Source: Pseudochrobactrum asaccharolyticum (GTDB lineage Bacteria > Pseudomonadota > Alphaproteobacteria > Rhizobiales > Rhizobiaceae). Taken from it: 64,000 nt of DNA. Shown here piece after piece: positions 36,828-45,887 of this stretch. The notes below the pieces were generated by a model. It had not been told where the DNA came from and searched no databases. It saw only the letters and a program-made list of their open reading frames with translations. Made by a program: the position numbers and the translations under genes. The stretch spans positions 248,001 through 312,000 of the forward strand of contig NZ_QNRH01000001.1 in NCBI RefSeq assembly GCF_003314995.1, read 5' to 3'. Numbering within the stretch: position 1 is the stretch's first letter; every line of letters starts with the position of its first letter.

Positions 36828-38309
36828 ATGACACAGATGATCCGTTTCTTTCTGAATGGTCACCGGCAGGATGTTCAGGTCCGGCCAGATACAACGGTTC
36901 TGGAGTGGTTGCGCGGGGAGGCGCGGCTCAAGGGAACGAAGGAAGGCTGTGCCGAGGGGGATTGCGGGGCGTGCTCCGTGTTAATCGGCACAGATATGGA
37001 CGCGATTGCGCAGGCTGACACTGCGTCGGGTGCAACAGAATCCACTGAGACCGACGGAGCGTTTCGCTACCGCGCTGTTAACAGCTGTATCCTGACAATG
37101 GGACAGCTGGACGGCAAAGCTTTGGTCACTGTCGAGGGGCTGAAAACCACACAACTCCATCCTGTGCAGGCGGCAATGGCCGAAAACGGTTCGTCGCAAT
37201 GTGGTTTCTGCACACCGGGCATTGTGATGTCGCTGAGCGGGTTGGCTGCCGATTGTGCCAGCACCGACACCAAAGTCGACGATCAGCTGATCCATGATAC
37301 GCTGGCAGGTAATCTCTGCCGTTGCACGGGTTATCGCCCGATTGTCGAAGCCGCACGCAAGGTGATTGCAGAAGGCGGCGCACCGGTAGCACAGCCGCTT
37401 TCCGGTTCTTTGCAGGACATCCGCCCGCAATCGGGTTTCAGCCATAATGGCTCAACCTATCATCAGCCGCAGACACTTAAAGAACTGGTGGAGCTGCGCG
37501 CGCAATATCCGCAGAGCCTGCTGCTGGCTGGCGGAACTGATCTTGGCGTGGCGCTGGCCGATTATCATAGCGACTGGAATGAAGTGATCTCGACAGCGCA
37601 TGTGCGCGAGTTGCGTGAGATTCGTGAGGATGCAGCATCTTTCCGTTTCGGTGCTGCGGTTACATGGGCAGAGGTGCTGAGAGCAATTGGCAATCAGTAT
37701 CCGTCCCTGACTGTTTTACTGCGCCGTTTCGGCTCTGTGCAAATCCGCAATCAAGGCACAATCGGCGGCAATATTGGTACTGCCAGCCCGATCGGGGACG
37801 GACCGCCAGCGCTGATTGGTCTTGGCGCTGAGATTGAACTGGCTGGTGCTCATGGTAGTCGCATATTGCCGTTGGAAGATTTTTTCCTCGATTACCGCAA
37901 AACAGAATTGCGTGAGGGGGAGGTGATTGCCTCCGTCACGCTTCCGAAGCTGACTGCGACGCAGGATTACCGTGTTTATAAAATTTCCAAACGCTACGAT
38001 CAGGATATTTCCACTGTTTGCGGTGCATTCCGTGTGACGCGGGAAAACGGAATTGTAGCAGATGCGCGTATCGCTTTTGGCGGTATGGCAGCAATACCAA
38101 AACGGGTGAAAAGTGCGGAACAGGCGCTGACCGGTAAGGCGCTGGACGGAGCTGCGGTTGCGGCCTGTGCAGCGTCAATTGCTAAAGAACTTAATCCTTT
38201 AAGTGACTGGCGCGGCAGTGCTGAATATCGCCTGATGGTGGCGCAAAATCTGGTGGAGCGTTTGCATCATGATCTGGCCGGTGAAGTGGTGGAGGTAATG
38301 GCACTATGA
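36828..38309 (+). CDS. xdhA: Xanthine dehydrogenase small subunit (FeS and FAD)
   Basis: 493 residues. Two [2Fe-2S] domains: plant-type ligands in GCAEGDCGACSV (about 40-51) and the second cluster in QCGFCTPGIVM (about 123) and LCRCTGYRPI (about 162). The FAD domain starts near 200 with LLLAGGTDLGVAL and has TIGGNIGTASPIGD. It passes electrons from the molybdenum subunit to NAD+. The ATG follows a 149-base gap after allA, so an internal promoter is possible; its stop overlaps the xdhB start (ATGA). Confidence 0.96.
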   Translation: MTQMIRFFLNGHRQDVQVRPDTTVLEWLRGEARLKGTKEGCAEGDCGACSVLIGTDMDAIAQADTASGATESTETDGAFRYRAVNSCILTMGQLDGKALVTVEGLKTTQLHPVQAAMAENGSSQCGFCTPGIVMSLSGLAADCASTDTKVDDQLIHDTLAGNLCRCTGYRPIVEAARKVIAEGGAPVAQPLSGSLQDIRPQSGFSHNGSTYHQPQTLKELVELRAQYPQSLLLAGGTDLGVALADYHSDWNEVISTAHVRELREIREDAASFRFGAAVTWAEVLRAIGNQYPSLTVLLRRFGSVQIRNQGTIGGNIGTASPIGDGPPALIGLGAEIELAGAHGSRILPLEDFFLDYRKTELREGEVIASVTLPKLTATQDYRVYKISKRYDQDISTVCGAFRVTRENGIVADARIAFGGMAAIPKRVKSAEQALTGKALDGAAVAACAASIAKELNPLSDWRGSAEYRLMVAQNLVERLHHDLAGEVVEVMAL

Positions 38310-40681
38310 TCGCACTTAACCAGCCTTTTCCAACATCGGATAATATCGAAAAAGTCGAGCGCAGCATCATCGGTCATGGCGTTGTGCATGATTCCGCAAG
38401 CCGCCATGTGGCCGGAGCGGCGACCTATATTGATGATATGCCGGAATTACCGGATACACTCCATGCGGCTTTTATATTGTCGCCGGTTGCTCATGGCCGG
38501 CTGAAAGGTATGGATGCCAGTGAAGCTTTGGCGCAGGCTGGTGTCGTTGGTATCTGGGATGTGCATGATATTCCGGGCATCAATGATGTTTCGCCCGGAT
38601 TGCCCGGTGAGCCGCTTTTTGCTGAGGAACTGCTCGATCATCAGGGGCGGGCAATCGCAGTGATTGCCGCCACTAGTTTTGAGGCTGCCTATAAGGCTGC
38701 AAAGCTGGTGAAGCTGGATATTGAAGAACTGCCGCCGGTGCTGGATGTGGAAGAAGCACATCGGCAAAAGAGCTATGTGATCCCGAAACAGGTGGTACAA
38801 CAGGGCGATGCCAAAACCGCTATTGCCAATGCGGAGCATCAGTTTTCCGGCCGTCTTTCGATGGGCGGACAGGATCATTTCTACCTCGAAACCCATATTG
38901 CCTATACCATTCCGGGTGAAAACTGGCCGCAGGAAAACGGCGACATGCTGGTGCATTCCTCAACACAGCATCCGAGCGAAGTGCAGCATCATGTGGCGCA
39001 TGTGTTGGGACTCCACGCCCATGCGGTGGAATGTCAGGTGCGGCGTATGGGCGGCGGATTTGGCGGTAAGGAAAGTCAGGCAACGATTATTGCCTGTGCG
39101 GCCGCGCTGGTTGCCGCCAAGACCGGACGCCCGTGTAAAATGCGCCTCAAACGCCGCGATGATATGATCGCCACCGGTAAGCGTCATGATTTTGTGGTGC
39201 ATTGGCAGGCCGGAACCGACAGTCGCGGACGTATCAAGGGGCTGGATATCGAGTTTCTTGCCCGCGCCGGAAACCTGCCGGATCTCACAGGGCCGGTGAT
39301 TGCCCGCGCGCTGACCCATGCGGATAATTCTTACTTCATTGAACATGCACATTTCATTGGTCATGCCTGCAAAACCAATACCGTGTCTAACACAGCATTT
39401 CGCGGCTTTGGCGGGCCGCAGGGCATTATCGCGATTGAAACGATTGTCGATACGATTGCCCGCGAGCTGAAACTTGATCCTAATCAGCTGCGCGCCGTCA
39501 ATTATTACGGTGACGAGACCGGTGATGAAACGCCCTATGGCCAGAAGGTTGAAGACAACCGGCTGGTACAGGTGACAGAAACGCTGCTCAACAGCAGCGA
39601 GTGGCAAAAACGGCGTGCGGAGATTGATGCCTATAATGCTGGGAATCCGCTGATCCGCCGCGGACTGGCGATGATGCCGGTGAAGTTTGGTATCTCGTTC
39701 AATCTCACGGCACTCAATCAGGCCGGTGCACTGGTGCATGTCTATCAGGATGGTTCGGTTTTCCTGAACCATGGCGGCACGGAGATGGGGCAGGGGCTGT
39801 TTGTCAAAGTCGCACAGGTTGTGGCTGAAGTGTTCCAGATCGATCTGGACATGGTGCGCATCTCGGCGACAGCCACCGGCAAAGTGCCGAACACCTCTGC
39901 AACGGCAGCTTCAACCGGTTCGGATCTCAATGGTATGGCAGCCTTTAAAGCCGCTATGGCAATTAAGGGGCGGATGGCGAAGGTCGCTGCAGAGCATTAC
40001 AACACAGAAGAGAGCGAGATCATTTTCCGTGGTAACCGTGTCTATGCGGGCAATGAATCGTTGTCTTTTGGTGAGCTTGCCAAGCTGACATGGTCAAAAC
40101 GCGTGCAGCTCTCCGAGGCTGCCCATTATGCGACGCCGAAAATCCACTGGGACGGCAAGACGATGCGCGGCCGCCCGTTCTTTTATTTCACCTATGGTGC
40201 GGCTGTTGCCGAAGTAGCAGTGGATACGCTGACCGGCGAAACGCGCTGCCTGAGGGCGGATATTTTGCAGGATGTCGGTTTTCCGCTTAATCCGGCGATT
40301 GATCTCGGCCAGATTGAAGGTGCTTTCGTGCAGGGCATGGGTTGGGTCACTTGCGAAGAACTTTGGTGGGACAAGGCGGGACGATTACGCACCGCTGGCC
40401 CTTCGACCTATAAAATTCCGGGTTCGCGCGATGTGCCTGAAATTTTTAATGTACGGATATTGGAAAATGCACCGAACCGCGAGGAAACGGTATTCCGTTC
40501 CAAAGCGATTGGCGAGCCGCCGCTGATGCTTGGTATTTCCGTCTGGCTGGCAATCCGTGATGCGATTGCTTCGATTGCGGATCATCAATTCTCGCCGGAA
40601 CTGGATGCACCGGCCACGCCGGAAACCGTGCTGAAATCGATCATGAAACTGCGCCGGCGGCAAATGCAGGGTGAAGCTTGA
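38306..40681 (+). CDS. xdhB: Xanthine dehydrogenase large molybdopterin subunit
   Basis: 791-residue catalytic subunit oxidising hypoxanthine and xanthine to urate. Molybdopterin-binding motifs include GGGFGGKESQ (about 248), RGFGGPQG (about 368), GGTEMGQGLFVKVAQ (about 490) and the catalytic Glu in SKAIGEPPLMLG (about 733). Starts in a four-base ATGA overlap with xdhA. The molybdenum-cofactor chaperone XdhC normally follows it but is absent here. Confidence 0.97.
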   Translation: MIALNQPFPTSDNIEKVERSIIGHGVVHDSASRHVAGAATYIDDMPELPDTLHAAFILSPVAHGRLKGMDASEALAQAGVVGIWDVHDIPGINDVSPGLPGEPLFAEELLDHQGRAIAVIAATSFEAAYKAAKLVKLDIEELPPVLDVEEAHRQKSYVIPKQVVQQGDAKTAIANAEHQFSGRLSMGGQDHFYLETHIAYTIPGENWPQENGDMLVHSSTQHPSEVQHHVAHVLGLHAHAVECQVRRMGGGFGGKESQATIIACAAALVAAKTGRPCKMRLKRRDDMIATGKRHDFVVHWQAGTDSRGRIKGLDIEFLARAGNLPDLTGPVIARALTHADNSYFIEHAHFIGHACKTNTVSNTAFRGFGGPQGIIAIETIVDTIARELKLDPNQLRAVNYYGDETGDETPYGQKVEDNRLVQVTETLLNSSEWQKRRAEIDAYNAGNPLIRRGLAMMPVKFGISFNLTALNQAGALVHVYQDGSVFLNHGGTEMGQGLFVKVAQVVAEVFQIDLDMVRISATATGKVPNTSATAASTGSDLNGMAAFKAAMAIKGRMAKVAAEHYNTEESEIIFRGNRVYAGNESLSFGELAKLTWSKRVQLSEAAHYATPKIHWDGKTMRGRPFFYFTYGAAVAEVAVDTLTGETRCLRADILQDVGFPLNPAIDLGQIEGAFVQGMGWVTCEELWWDKAGRLRTAGPSTYKIPGSRDVPEIFNVRILENAPNREETVFRSKAIGEPPLMLGISVWLAIRDAIASIADHQFSPELDAPATPETVLKSIMKLRRRQMQGEA

Positions 40682-40682
40682 A

Positions 40683-41201
40683 ATGAATTTGCAGGAATTG
40701 AATAGTCTGCCTGAGGCAGGTTTTATCTCTGTGCTGGGCGGTATTTTCGAGCATTCCCCTTGGGTGGCAGAAGCTGTGGCCGGAGACAGGCCGTTTATTT
40801 CTGTTTCTGCCCTGCATCAGGCAATGGTGCAGGCGGTTGAAAAAGCCGGTGTGGCCAGGCAGTTGACGCTGATCCGGGCGCATCCTGATCTGGCAGGCAA
40901 GGCTGCACGTGCAGGTAACCTGACTGACGCTTCAACCAGTGAGCAAAAAGGTGCGGGTCTCGACCGGCTGGATGATGCGGAATATGAGCGGTTTCATCGC
41001 CTGAATGATGCTTATAAGCAGCGCTTTGACTTTCCTTTTATTCTCGCAGTGCGTGGTTTTGACGGTAAAGGGCATGATAAACATTCCATCTTGGCCAGTT
41101 TTGAAACACGTCTGAAAAATACGCCTGAGCAGGAGACTTCTGAAGCACTGCGGCAGATTGCGCGTATCGCTGAGCTGCGGCTGGGGGATATGCTCGGTTA
41201 G
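40683..41201 (+). CDS. uraD: 2-oxo-4-hydroxy-4-carboxy-5-ureidoimidazoline decarboxylase
   Basis: 172-residue enzyme that decarboxylates OHCU to S-allantoin. Motifs: [14 protein letters not shown], the catalytic-His loop [15 protein letters not shown] (His about 66), [11 protein letters not shown] and [10 protein letters not shown]. The ATG at 40683 is chosen over a GTG inside the end of xdhB; GGTGAAG lies 8 bases upstream. It directly follows xdhB and precedes uraH, its pathway partner. Confidence 0.94.
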   Translation: MNLQELNSLPEAGFISVLGGIFEHSPWVAEAVAGDRPFISVSALHQAMVQAVEKAGVARQLTLIRAHPDLAGKAARAGNLTDASTSEQKGAGLDRLDDAEYERFHRLNDAYKQRFDFPFILAVRGFDGKGHDKHSILASFETRLKNTPEQETSEALRQIARIAELRLGDMLG

Positions 41202-41233
41202 TAAAATGTAGATGCAGCAGAAAAGGTATGGTT

Positions 41234-41590
41234 ATGGCAAAACTCTCAACCCATGTTCTCGATACTGCGCATGGCAAACCTGCTGCCGCAATGCGCCTTG
41301 AATTCTATCGGGTTAAAGGCAGTGGTGAGCTGGAGCTGTTAAAGCGTACAACCACCAATCTGGACGGACGTACGGATGAGCCGTTGTTGAGTGACACGGA
41401 TATGCAAATCGGTACTTATGAAATTCAGTTTCATGTTGCCGAGTATTTTGATTCACAAGGGGCTTATATGGCCAAGCCGCCGTTTCTGGATCTGATCCCG
41501 ATCCGCTTTTCCATCGCGAATGAGAGCGCAAATTACCACGTGCCATTGCTTGTCAGCCCGTGGGCTTATTCGACCTATCGCGGCAGTTAA
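41234..41590 (+). CDS. uraH: 5-hydroxyisourate hydrolase (transthyretin-like)
   Basis: 118-residue HIU hydrolase, converting 5-hydroxyisourate to OHCU for UraD. The N-terminal [14 protein letters not shown], middle [12 protein letters not shown] and the terminal YRGS tetrapeptide, all diagnostic, are present. The second ATG (41234) sits 7 bases after AAAAGG, so it is preferred over the ATG at 41228, which would have no spacing. Last gene of the purine cluster. Confidence 0.95.
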   Translation: MAKLSTHVLDTAHGKPAAAMRLEFYRVKGSGELELLKRTTTNLDGRTDEPLLSDTDMQIGTYEIQFHVAEYFDSQGAYMAKPPFLDLIPIRFSIANESANYHVPLLVSPWAYSTYRGS

Positions 41591-41637
41591 ACTGCAAGCG
41601 GGCTAAATCTATCCCCGTCTTTGATTTCATCCATAGA

Positions 41638-41666
41638 CTTTTCCCGTTCATGAACAACGGGAAAAG
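41638..41666. promoter_or_regulatory. Hairpin directly before the DUF2793 start
   Basis: CTTTTCCCGTT (41638-41648) pairs perfectly with AACGGGAAAAG (41656-41666), 11 bp with a 7-base loop, ending 6 bases before the ATG. The only SD-like purines (GGGAAAAG) lie in its 3' arm. It could end uraH transcription or restrain translation of the next gene. Confidence 0.6.
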
Positions 41667-41672
41667 CACGAT

Positions 41673-42494
41673 ATGGAAACAACACCCAATCTGAAAATGC
41701 CTTATATCCTGCCCAGTCAGGCGCAGAAACACGTGACTCATAATGAGGCGCTGCGCTATCTTGATGCGCTTTTGCATCTCTCTGTCACAAGCAGGCAATA
41801 TACGTCACCACCAGTGAATACTCAGGAAGGTGAGCGCTATCTGGTACCTGCTGGTGCTGCGGATTCGTGGCAGAGGCAGGACGGAAATATTGCGGCCTTC
41901 ATGGATGGTGAGTGGTTCTTCTTTACGCCCCTGTGCGGGTGGACGATGTATGTTGCAGATGAAAATGTACTGCTGCTTTATAATGGGGCGCAGTGGCAGT
42001 CACTGGTCAATCCGCAGCCGATGGTTGGTGTCAATACAGAGGCTGACAGCTATAATCGTTTCGCAGTGGCATCTGACGCAGTCTTGCTGACTCATAGCGG
42101 TGCAGGACATCAGCTGAAAATCAATAAAAACCAGAGCGATAATACTGCTTCATTACTGTTTCAGAGTGGTTGGACAGGTTATGCAGAGATGGGCTTGGCG
42201 GGGGAGAATAACTTTAGCATCAAAGTCGCTGATGATGCCGGACAGTGGCGGCAGGCATTACGCATTGACCGCGTGAATGGAAATATCGCAATAGGCTCAG
42301 TCTGGCCGACAGCCGCTTTGCATGTGGACGGTGCATTGCGGCTCAAAAATTACGAGGCTTCAGCGCTACCTGATGCTGTGCAAAGCGGAGCAGGGGCAAT
42401 GGCTTTTGTTAAAGCGGGGCAGGGCATTAAACCGGCTTTTAGTGATGGAGTGCAATGGCGCTGGATGCAGGATAGTCAGCCCGTTGGGACGTGA
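41673..42494 (+). CDS. DUF2793 domain protein (phage/gene-transfer-agent associated)
   Basis: 273 residues. The N-terminal 110 residues are the DUF2793 domain: LPSQAQKHVTHNEALRYLD, EGERYLVPAGA, WQRQDGNIAAFMDGEWFFFTP and LLYNGAQWQSL. The rest is beta-rich and ends in a tail-fibre-like part (LRLKNYEASALPDAVQSGAG). DUF2793 proteins occur in prophages and gene transfer agents of alphaproteobacteria, where they resemble tail or receptor-binding parts. No other phage gene lies nearby. It is bracketed by two hairpins and followed by tRNA-Gln. Confidence 0.85.
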   Translation: METTPNLKMPYILPSQAQKHVTHNEALRYLDALLHLSVTSRQYTSPPVNTQEGERYLVPAGAADSWQRQDGNIAAFMDGEWFFFTPLCGWTMYVADENVLLLYNGAQWQSLVNPQPMVGVNTEADSYNRFAVASDAVLLTHSGAGHQLKINKNQSDNTASLLFQSGWTGYAEMGLAGENNFSIKVADDAGQWRQALRIDRVNGNIAIGSVWPTAALHVDGALRLKNYEASALPDAVQSGAGAMAFVKAGQGIKPAFSDGVQWRWMQDSQPVGT

Positions 42495-42510
42495 TACCGA
42501 TCGCTTTGAT

Positions 42511-42552
42511 CTTTTCGCTGCAACAGGTTGATTGATACCATGCAGCGAAAAG
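42511..42552. repeat. 12-bp inverted repeat after DUF2793 gene
   Basis: CTTTTCGCTGCA (42511-42522) and TGCAGCGAAAAG (42541-42552) are exact reverse complements around an 18-base loop, 17 bases after the DUF2793 stop. It may be a terminator, though no T run follows. Arms share the CTTTTC/GAAAAG ends of the hairpin before the gene. Confidence 0.65.
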
Positions 42553-42751
42553 AATTTGCGTGATAAGCAGGCAGAAATATTGCGCATAAATGTATTTTTC
42601 AGTGCCATAATCAGTGCAGTACCGCGAAAACGCGAAATTGACTGTCTTAGCTTTGATTTAAAATGTGAAAATCTGATTTCAGTGGATTGCACAATGAAAT
42701 TCTTGAGGCTATAAGCCGATCACCGCCACGGAATCTCTCCGTGATTTGTTT

Positions 42752-42826
42752 TGGGGCGTAGCCAAGCGGTAAGGCACCGGTTTTTGGTACCGGCATTCCC
42801 TGGTTCGAATCCAGGCGCCCCAGCCA
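42752..42826 (+). tRNA. tRNA-Gln (anticodon TTG)
   Basis: 75 bases including an encoded CCA. Acceptor TGGGGCG/CGCCCCA, D arm GCCAAGCGGTAAGGC, anticodon stem CCGGT/ACCGG with loop TTTTGGT (anticodon TTG, reading CAA) and T arm CCTGG-TTCGAAT-CCAGG. The first base U pairing with A72 and discriminator G fit glutamine tRNA. Confidence 0.97.
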
Positions 42827-43141
42827 TCTTTCTCACCGAAATATTTTTCTGTTTTTCTTCAGTAAAAGAAGCTTTGTATTTAAGCATACTCGTGTTTGGC
42901 CGAGATTAATTTTTTACCTGAGACAGATTCAAAATGTCGCTTTTTATATAGCTCTGTGATAGATCAACTGTGCTTCTATAATGCTACGCGGCATTACGAT
43001 AGATATTAAAATATTTGCTTATATAGAAATATAGCTGAGTGGATGACCTTAATTCAGGTTTTTCTTCTTTGCCGAAAATGCTCAGAGATATTATCTGCCC
43101 AAGCGGGATTTTCGTTTGTCGACAAAAGGGTTTTATCGTCG
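42827..43141. other. 315-bp A/T-rich region after tRNA-Gln
   Basis: No reading frame of note apart from an N-terminal extension of the next gene. A small hairpin TAATGC/GCATTA lies near 42977-42995. No duplicate of the tRNA 3' end, which would mark an attachment site, was found here. Confidence 0.5.
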
Positions 43142-44296
43142 ATGATCATTCAATACATTACGAATATTGATCCAAACTCACTATTTATTGTTAATGCAAT
43201 TTCTCTTGCAGCATTTTCGATCGCGTTTTTTTGCATCTGGATGAAACAGCGTGACAGAGTTTATTGGTTATATTGGGTCGCTGCTAACTTTATTTTGTCG
43301 CTTGGTTTTACGGCATTTGTAATTATTGACCGTACGCAGATGATGCAGTTGATTATTGTCAACGGCTTTATGGTTATGGGCATTGCGCTGCGTTGGCAGG
43401 CGTTGCGAAGCTTCTTTTATCGTAAGAACTACATTGAAGTTAATATCGTCATCTTGCTGGTTTTACTGGTTCCTTATTCACTCTCTTCCTATGTCAGCAA
43501 CAGTTTTATCTTCGGTTTTGTTAATCTGCTGTTCTTTATCGAGATTGTTTTAGTTCTCCGAGAGTTGATCCGGCCCAATGGAGAGGTGCTGCCTTCCCGC
43601 TGGGGGCTGGTTATTGCTTATAGTATTGTCGGTGTCGGGTTTCTCGTACGCGTAGGGCAGGGATGGATTGCCGGCCCGCAAAATATGACCCTGCTGCCAA
43701 ATGACGGGCTATTGACAGTTTTACTGTTGACGATCTCCGTGCATATTGTGGCCAGCGGTGCTTTTGCGATTTCACTCGCCTATGAGCGCGGCATTTCCGA
43801 GCTGAAACAAATGACACTGCTCGATCCGCTGACAGAGTTGTATAATCGCCGAGCATTCGAACTTGCTTTGGCCGGACAGAAGCCTGATCTGGAATCGCTG
43901 ACTTTAATTTTGCTGGATATTGATCATTTTAAACGTGTGAATGATGTTTACGGGCATGAGGCGGGTGATGTCGCATTAAAACGCTGTGCGAATATTCTGA
44001 CAACTGTCTTTCGTAAGAAAGACGTGGTGGCACGTATTGGTGGTGAGGAATTTGCTGTGATTCTTCCGGATACGACTCTCAATGAAGCTTACGATTTTGC
44101 AGAACGTGCCCGTAAGGCTGTCGAAGATGATGCCTTTGAGCATGGCAGTAATATTGTGCGTCTGACAATCAGTGCGGGTGTATGCCAGACTGTCGCCGGT
44201 GTCACTTCCCTGTCGGATATTACAAAGAAAGCTGATGTCAGTCTGTATATGGCAAAAAACAAAGGCCGTAACAGAGTTGAAATATTTGCTGCATAA
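43142..44296 (+). CDS. Membrane diguanylate cyclase (GGDEF)
   Basis: 384 residues. Six to seven hydrophobic helices fill residues about 10-215, then a short linker leads to a GGDEF domain (about 220-380). The active site is GGEEF in ARIGGEEFAVIL, and an inhibitory RxxD site (RKKD) lies five residues before it, so the enzyme should make c-di-GMP under product inhibition. LTELYNRRAFE and DIDHFKRVNDVYGHEAGD are intact. The ATG at 43142 is chosen over a frame start at 43043 because it begins just before the first helix; AAAAGGG lies about 13 bases upstream. Confidence 0.93.
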   Translation: MIIQYITNIDPNSLFIVNAISLAAFSIAFFCIWMKQRDRVYWLYWVAANFILSLGFTAFVIIDRTQMMQLIIVNGFMVMGIALRWQALRSFFYRKNYIEVNIVILLVLLVPYSLSSYVSNSFIFGFVNLLFFIEIVLVLRELIRPNGEVLPSRWGLVIAYSIVGVGFLVRVGQGWIAGPQNMTLLPNDGLLTVLLLTISVHIVASGAFAISLAYERGISELKQMTLLDPLTELYNRRAFELALAGQKPDLESLTLILLDIDHFKRVNDVYGHEAGDVALKRCANILTTVFRKKDVVARIGGEEFAVILPDTTLNEAYDFAERARKAVEDDAFEHGSNIVRLTISAGVCQTVAGVTSLSDITKKADVSLYMAKNKGRNRVEIFAA

Positions 44297-44385
44297 ATGT
44301 GATTATTATGTGCGCTATTATATATTTTCCTTTTGTTTTGATTTTTTACCTCTAAATTAGCTTGAGTAAAATCGTGGAGGAAAAA

Positions 44386-45417
44386 GTGCGTAACGGTGTA
44401 GTAGTGGAGAACAGAAAAATGTATTTCCCGCGTACAAATTTACGGGAAATGGTGTCTGTTTCTGTGAAATTTCTGTCTGTTCCATTACTTTTTCTGATTG
44501 GATTGCTTGCCACATCTCCCGCTTTGGCCGCGCTTTGTACTGACAGTTCTTTAATCACGCAGGATCAGGCTTTAAAACGGCAACTGGCTGCTGTGAGAAA
44601 TCTGGAACGTACCCGTAAATGTACTGCGGAAAATTCCCAGGGCGGTTTTTTTAATGCCTGCCGCGATCTGGCTCAGCGCCGCGGGGATATCCAGTCAAAA
44701 CTACAAACGAATTCTGCAGCACTGGCAAGATGCAGCGGGGCAAGCGCTACGACGACCGCAACGACGCAAAAGCGCACCGCAAAAACACCGCCATCGGTGA
44801 ATATAAAGAAAACAGATGCGATTGCTACTGGTGCGCCAAATCAGTTCTTGGGCAAATATTCAGGAACGCCGCTGCTGTTCTGTGTGCGCCTATCTGACGG
44901 ATATTATTTCCCTGCACCGCACTCACAATATGCGAGAAGCGATCAGATTAAAGAGACACTCGCACAATGCAGTTTTATTTGTGAAACGCAGGATGTGAAT
45001 CTTTATGTTCTGAATGATCCGGCTGCTGAAACCGCGGGTATGCTCTCTGTAGATAAGCGCGAAACTTACGGAAATCTGCCGACAGCTTATCGCTATCAGT
45101 CCGATCGCAATTTCAGTAAATGCAATTGGGACAGATATAATTCCTATATCCAGCAGGTGAAGTTCAGTCGCGAAAAGCCTAAGAAAATCAAGACAGGCGC
45201 ATCTTCAAAAACTGCATCCGCGCAAGTTGAAACTGTTGTTGATGAAACCCTAGCTGAAGCCGCTCCGGAAAGAGATCTTACGGAAGAGCTGTCTGACCGG
45301 AATGTGCGTATTATTGGTCCTGAATTTTTGCAGCAGGGCAATGATAAGCTGATTAATTTTGATACTGAAAAGCAGCATACAGATGCCGGACTTAAAACGG
45401 AAAAAAGTATAGAATAA
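44386..45417 (+). CDS. Secreted DUF2865 domain protein
   Basis: About 343 residues. A basic N-region precedes a signal helix (SVPLLFLIGLLATSPALA), then a Cys-rich alpha-helical part (CTDSSLITQDQALKRQLAAV, RTRKC, FNACRDLAQRRG), a Thr/Lys-rich linker and the DUF2865 core FCVRLSDGYYFPAPHSQYA with LAQCSFICETQDVNLYVL. Function unknown; a periplasmic or surface role is inferred. The GTG at 44386 has GGAGG five bases upstream, the best site here; an ATG at 44419 with a weaker GGAGA is the alternative. It follows the cyclase gene by 89 bases. Confidence 0.83.
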   Translation: MRNGVVVENRKMYFPRTNLREMVSVSVKFLSVPLLFLIGLLATSPALAALCTDSSLITQDQALKRQLAAVRNLERTRKCTAENSQGGFFNACRDLAQRRGDIQSKLQTNSAALARCSGASATTTATTQKRTAKTPPSVNIKKTDAIATGAPNQFLGKYSGTPLLFCVRLSDGYYFPAPHSQYARSDQIKETLAQCSFICETQDVNLYVLNDPAAETAGMLSVDKRETYGNLPTAYRYQSDRNFSKCNWDRYNSYIQQVKFSREKPKKIKTGASSKTASAQVETVVDETLAEAAPERDLTEELSDRNVRIIGPEFLQQGNDKLINFDTEKQHTDAGLKTEKSIE

Positions 45418-45439
45418 ATACGCATATACAGTTTGCGAC

Positions 45440-45482
45440 ATAGCGGCCGTCCTGTCCAAGACAGTGACGGTCGCTATATTTT
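45440..45482 (+). terminator. Terminator after DUF2865 gene
   Basis: ATAGCGGCCGTC (45440-45451) pairs with GACGGTCGCTAT (45466-45477), one wobble, followed by ATTTTTAT. Confidence 0.8.
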
Positions 45483-45887
45483 TATAAATGTAAGTTTTAT
45501 TACATTCTTGCTAAATGCGCTGTTTTTTGGCGCAAACGGACATGCGCCTGATAAAATCCACAGGCAAGATTTTCAAACTATGTTGATGAAGGCGGCTTTT
45601 GATCCGTCTCTGTTTTTACATACTATCTCTGCGTTTTTTCGGATGGCTTGACTTTCAGGCACCCTGAAAATGCGGGGTATTACAGAAAATATAGCGCTTT
45701 ATCTGTTTCGCTGAGGAATGCAGATGGCGCAATATGATGGCCGCAATACCGGTGCAGAAATTGCTTTCTGCGGCTGCGGGTTCTGACATGCTTTCAAAAA
45801 TTCGCATTGATATCTGCTGTTAATTCATCATTATGTGTGGGAACTTTATAAAAACTCAAACAAAATTCACAGGATGGGGGCTTACAT
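45483..45887 (+). other. 405-bp leader region of the FbpA/PhnS-type importer
   Basis: Contains a small hairpin TTTCAGG/CCTGAAA (45653-45669) and the GGATGGGGG purines that serve the next gene. A 72-codon frame spanning 45433-45651 starts inside the terminator and looks spurious. No recognised riboswitch. Confidence 0.45.

Noticed and set aside
42752-42826. tRNA-Gln as an att site of an integrated element
   Set aside because: No duplicated 3' tRNA segment and no integrase were found in the window; the DUF2793 gene is the only phage-like sign.
45433-45651. 72-codon plus-strand frame after the DUF2865 gene
   Set aside because: It starts inside a terminator hairpin and has no ribosome site or family.
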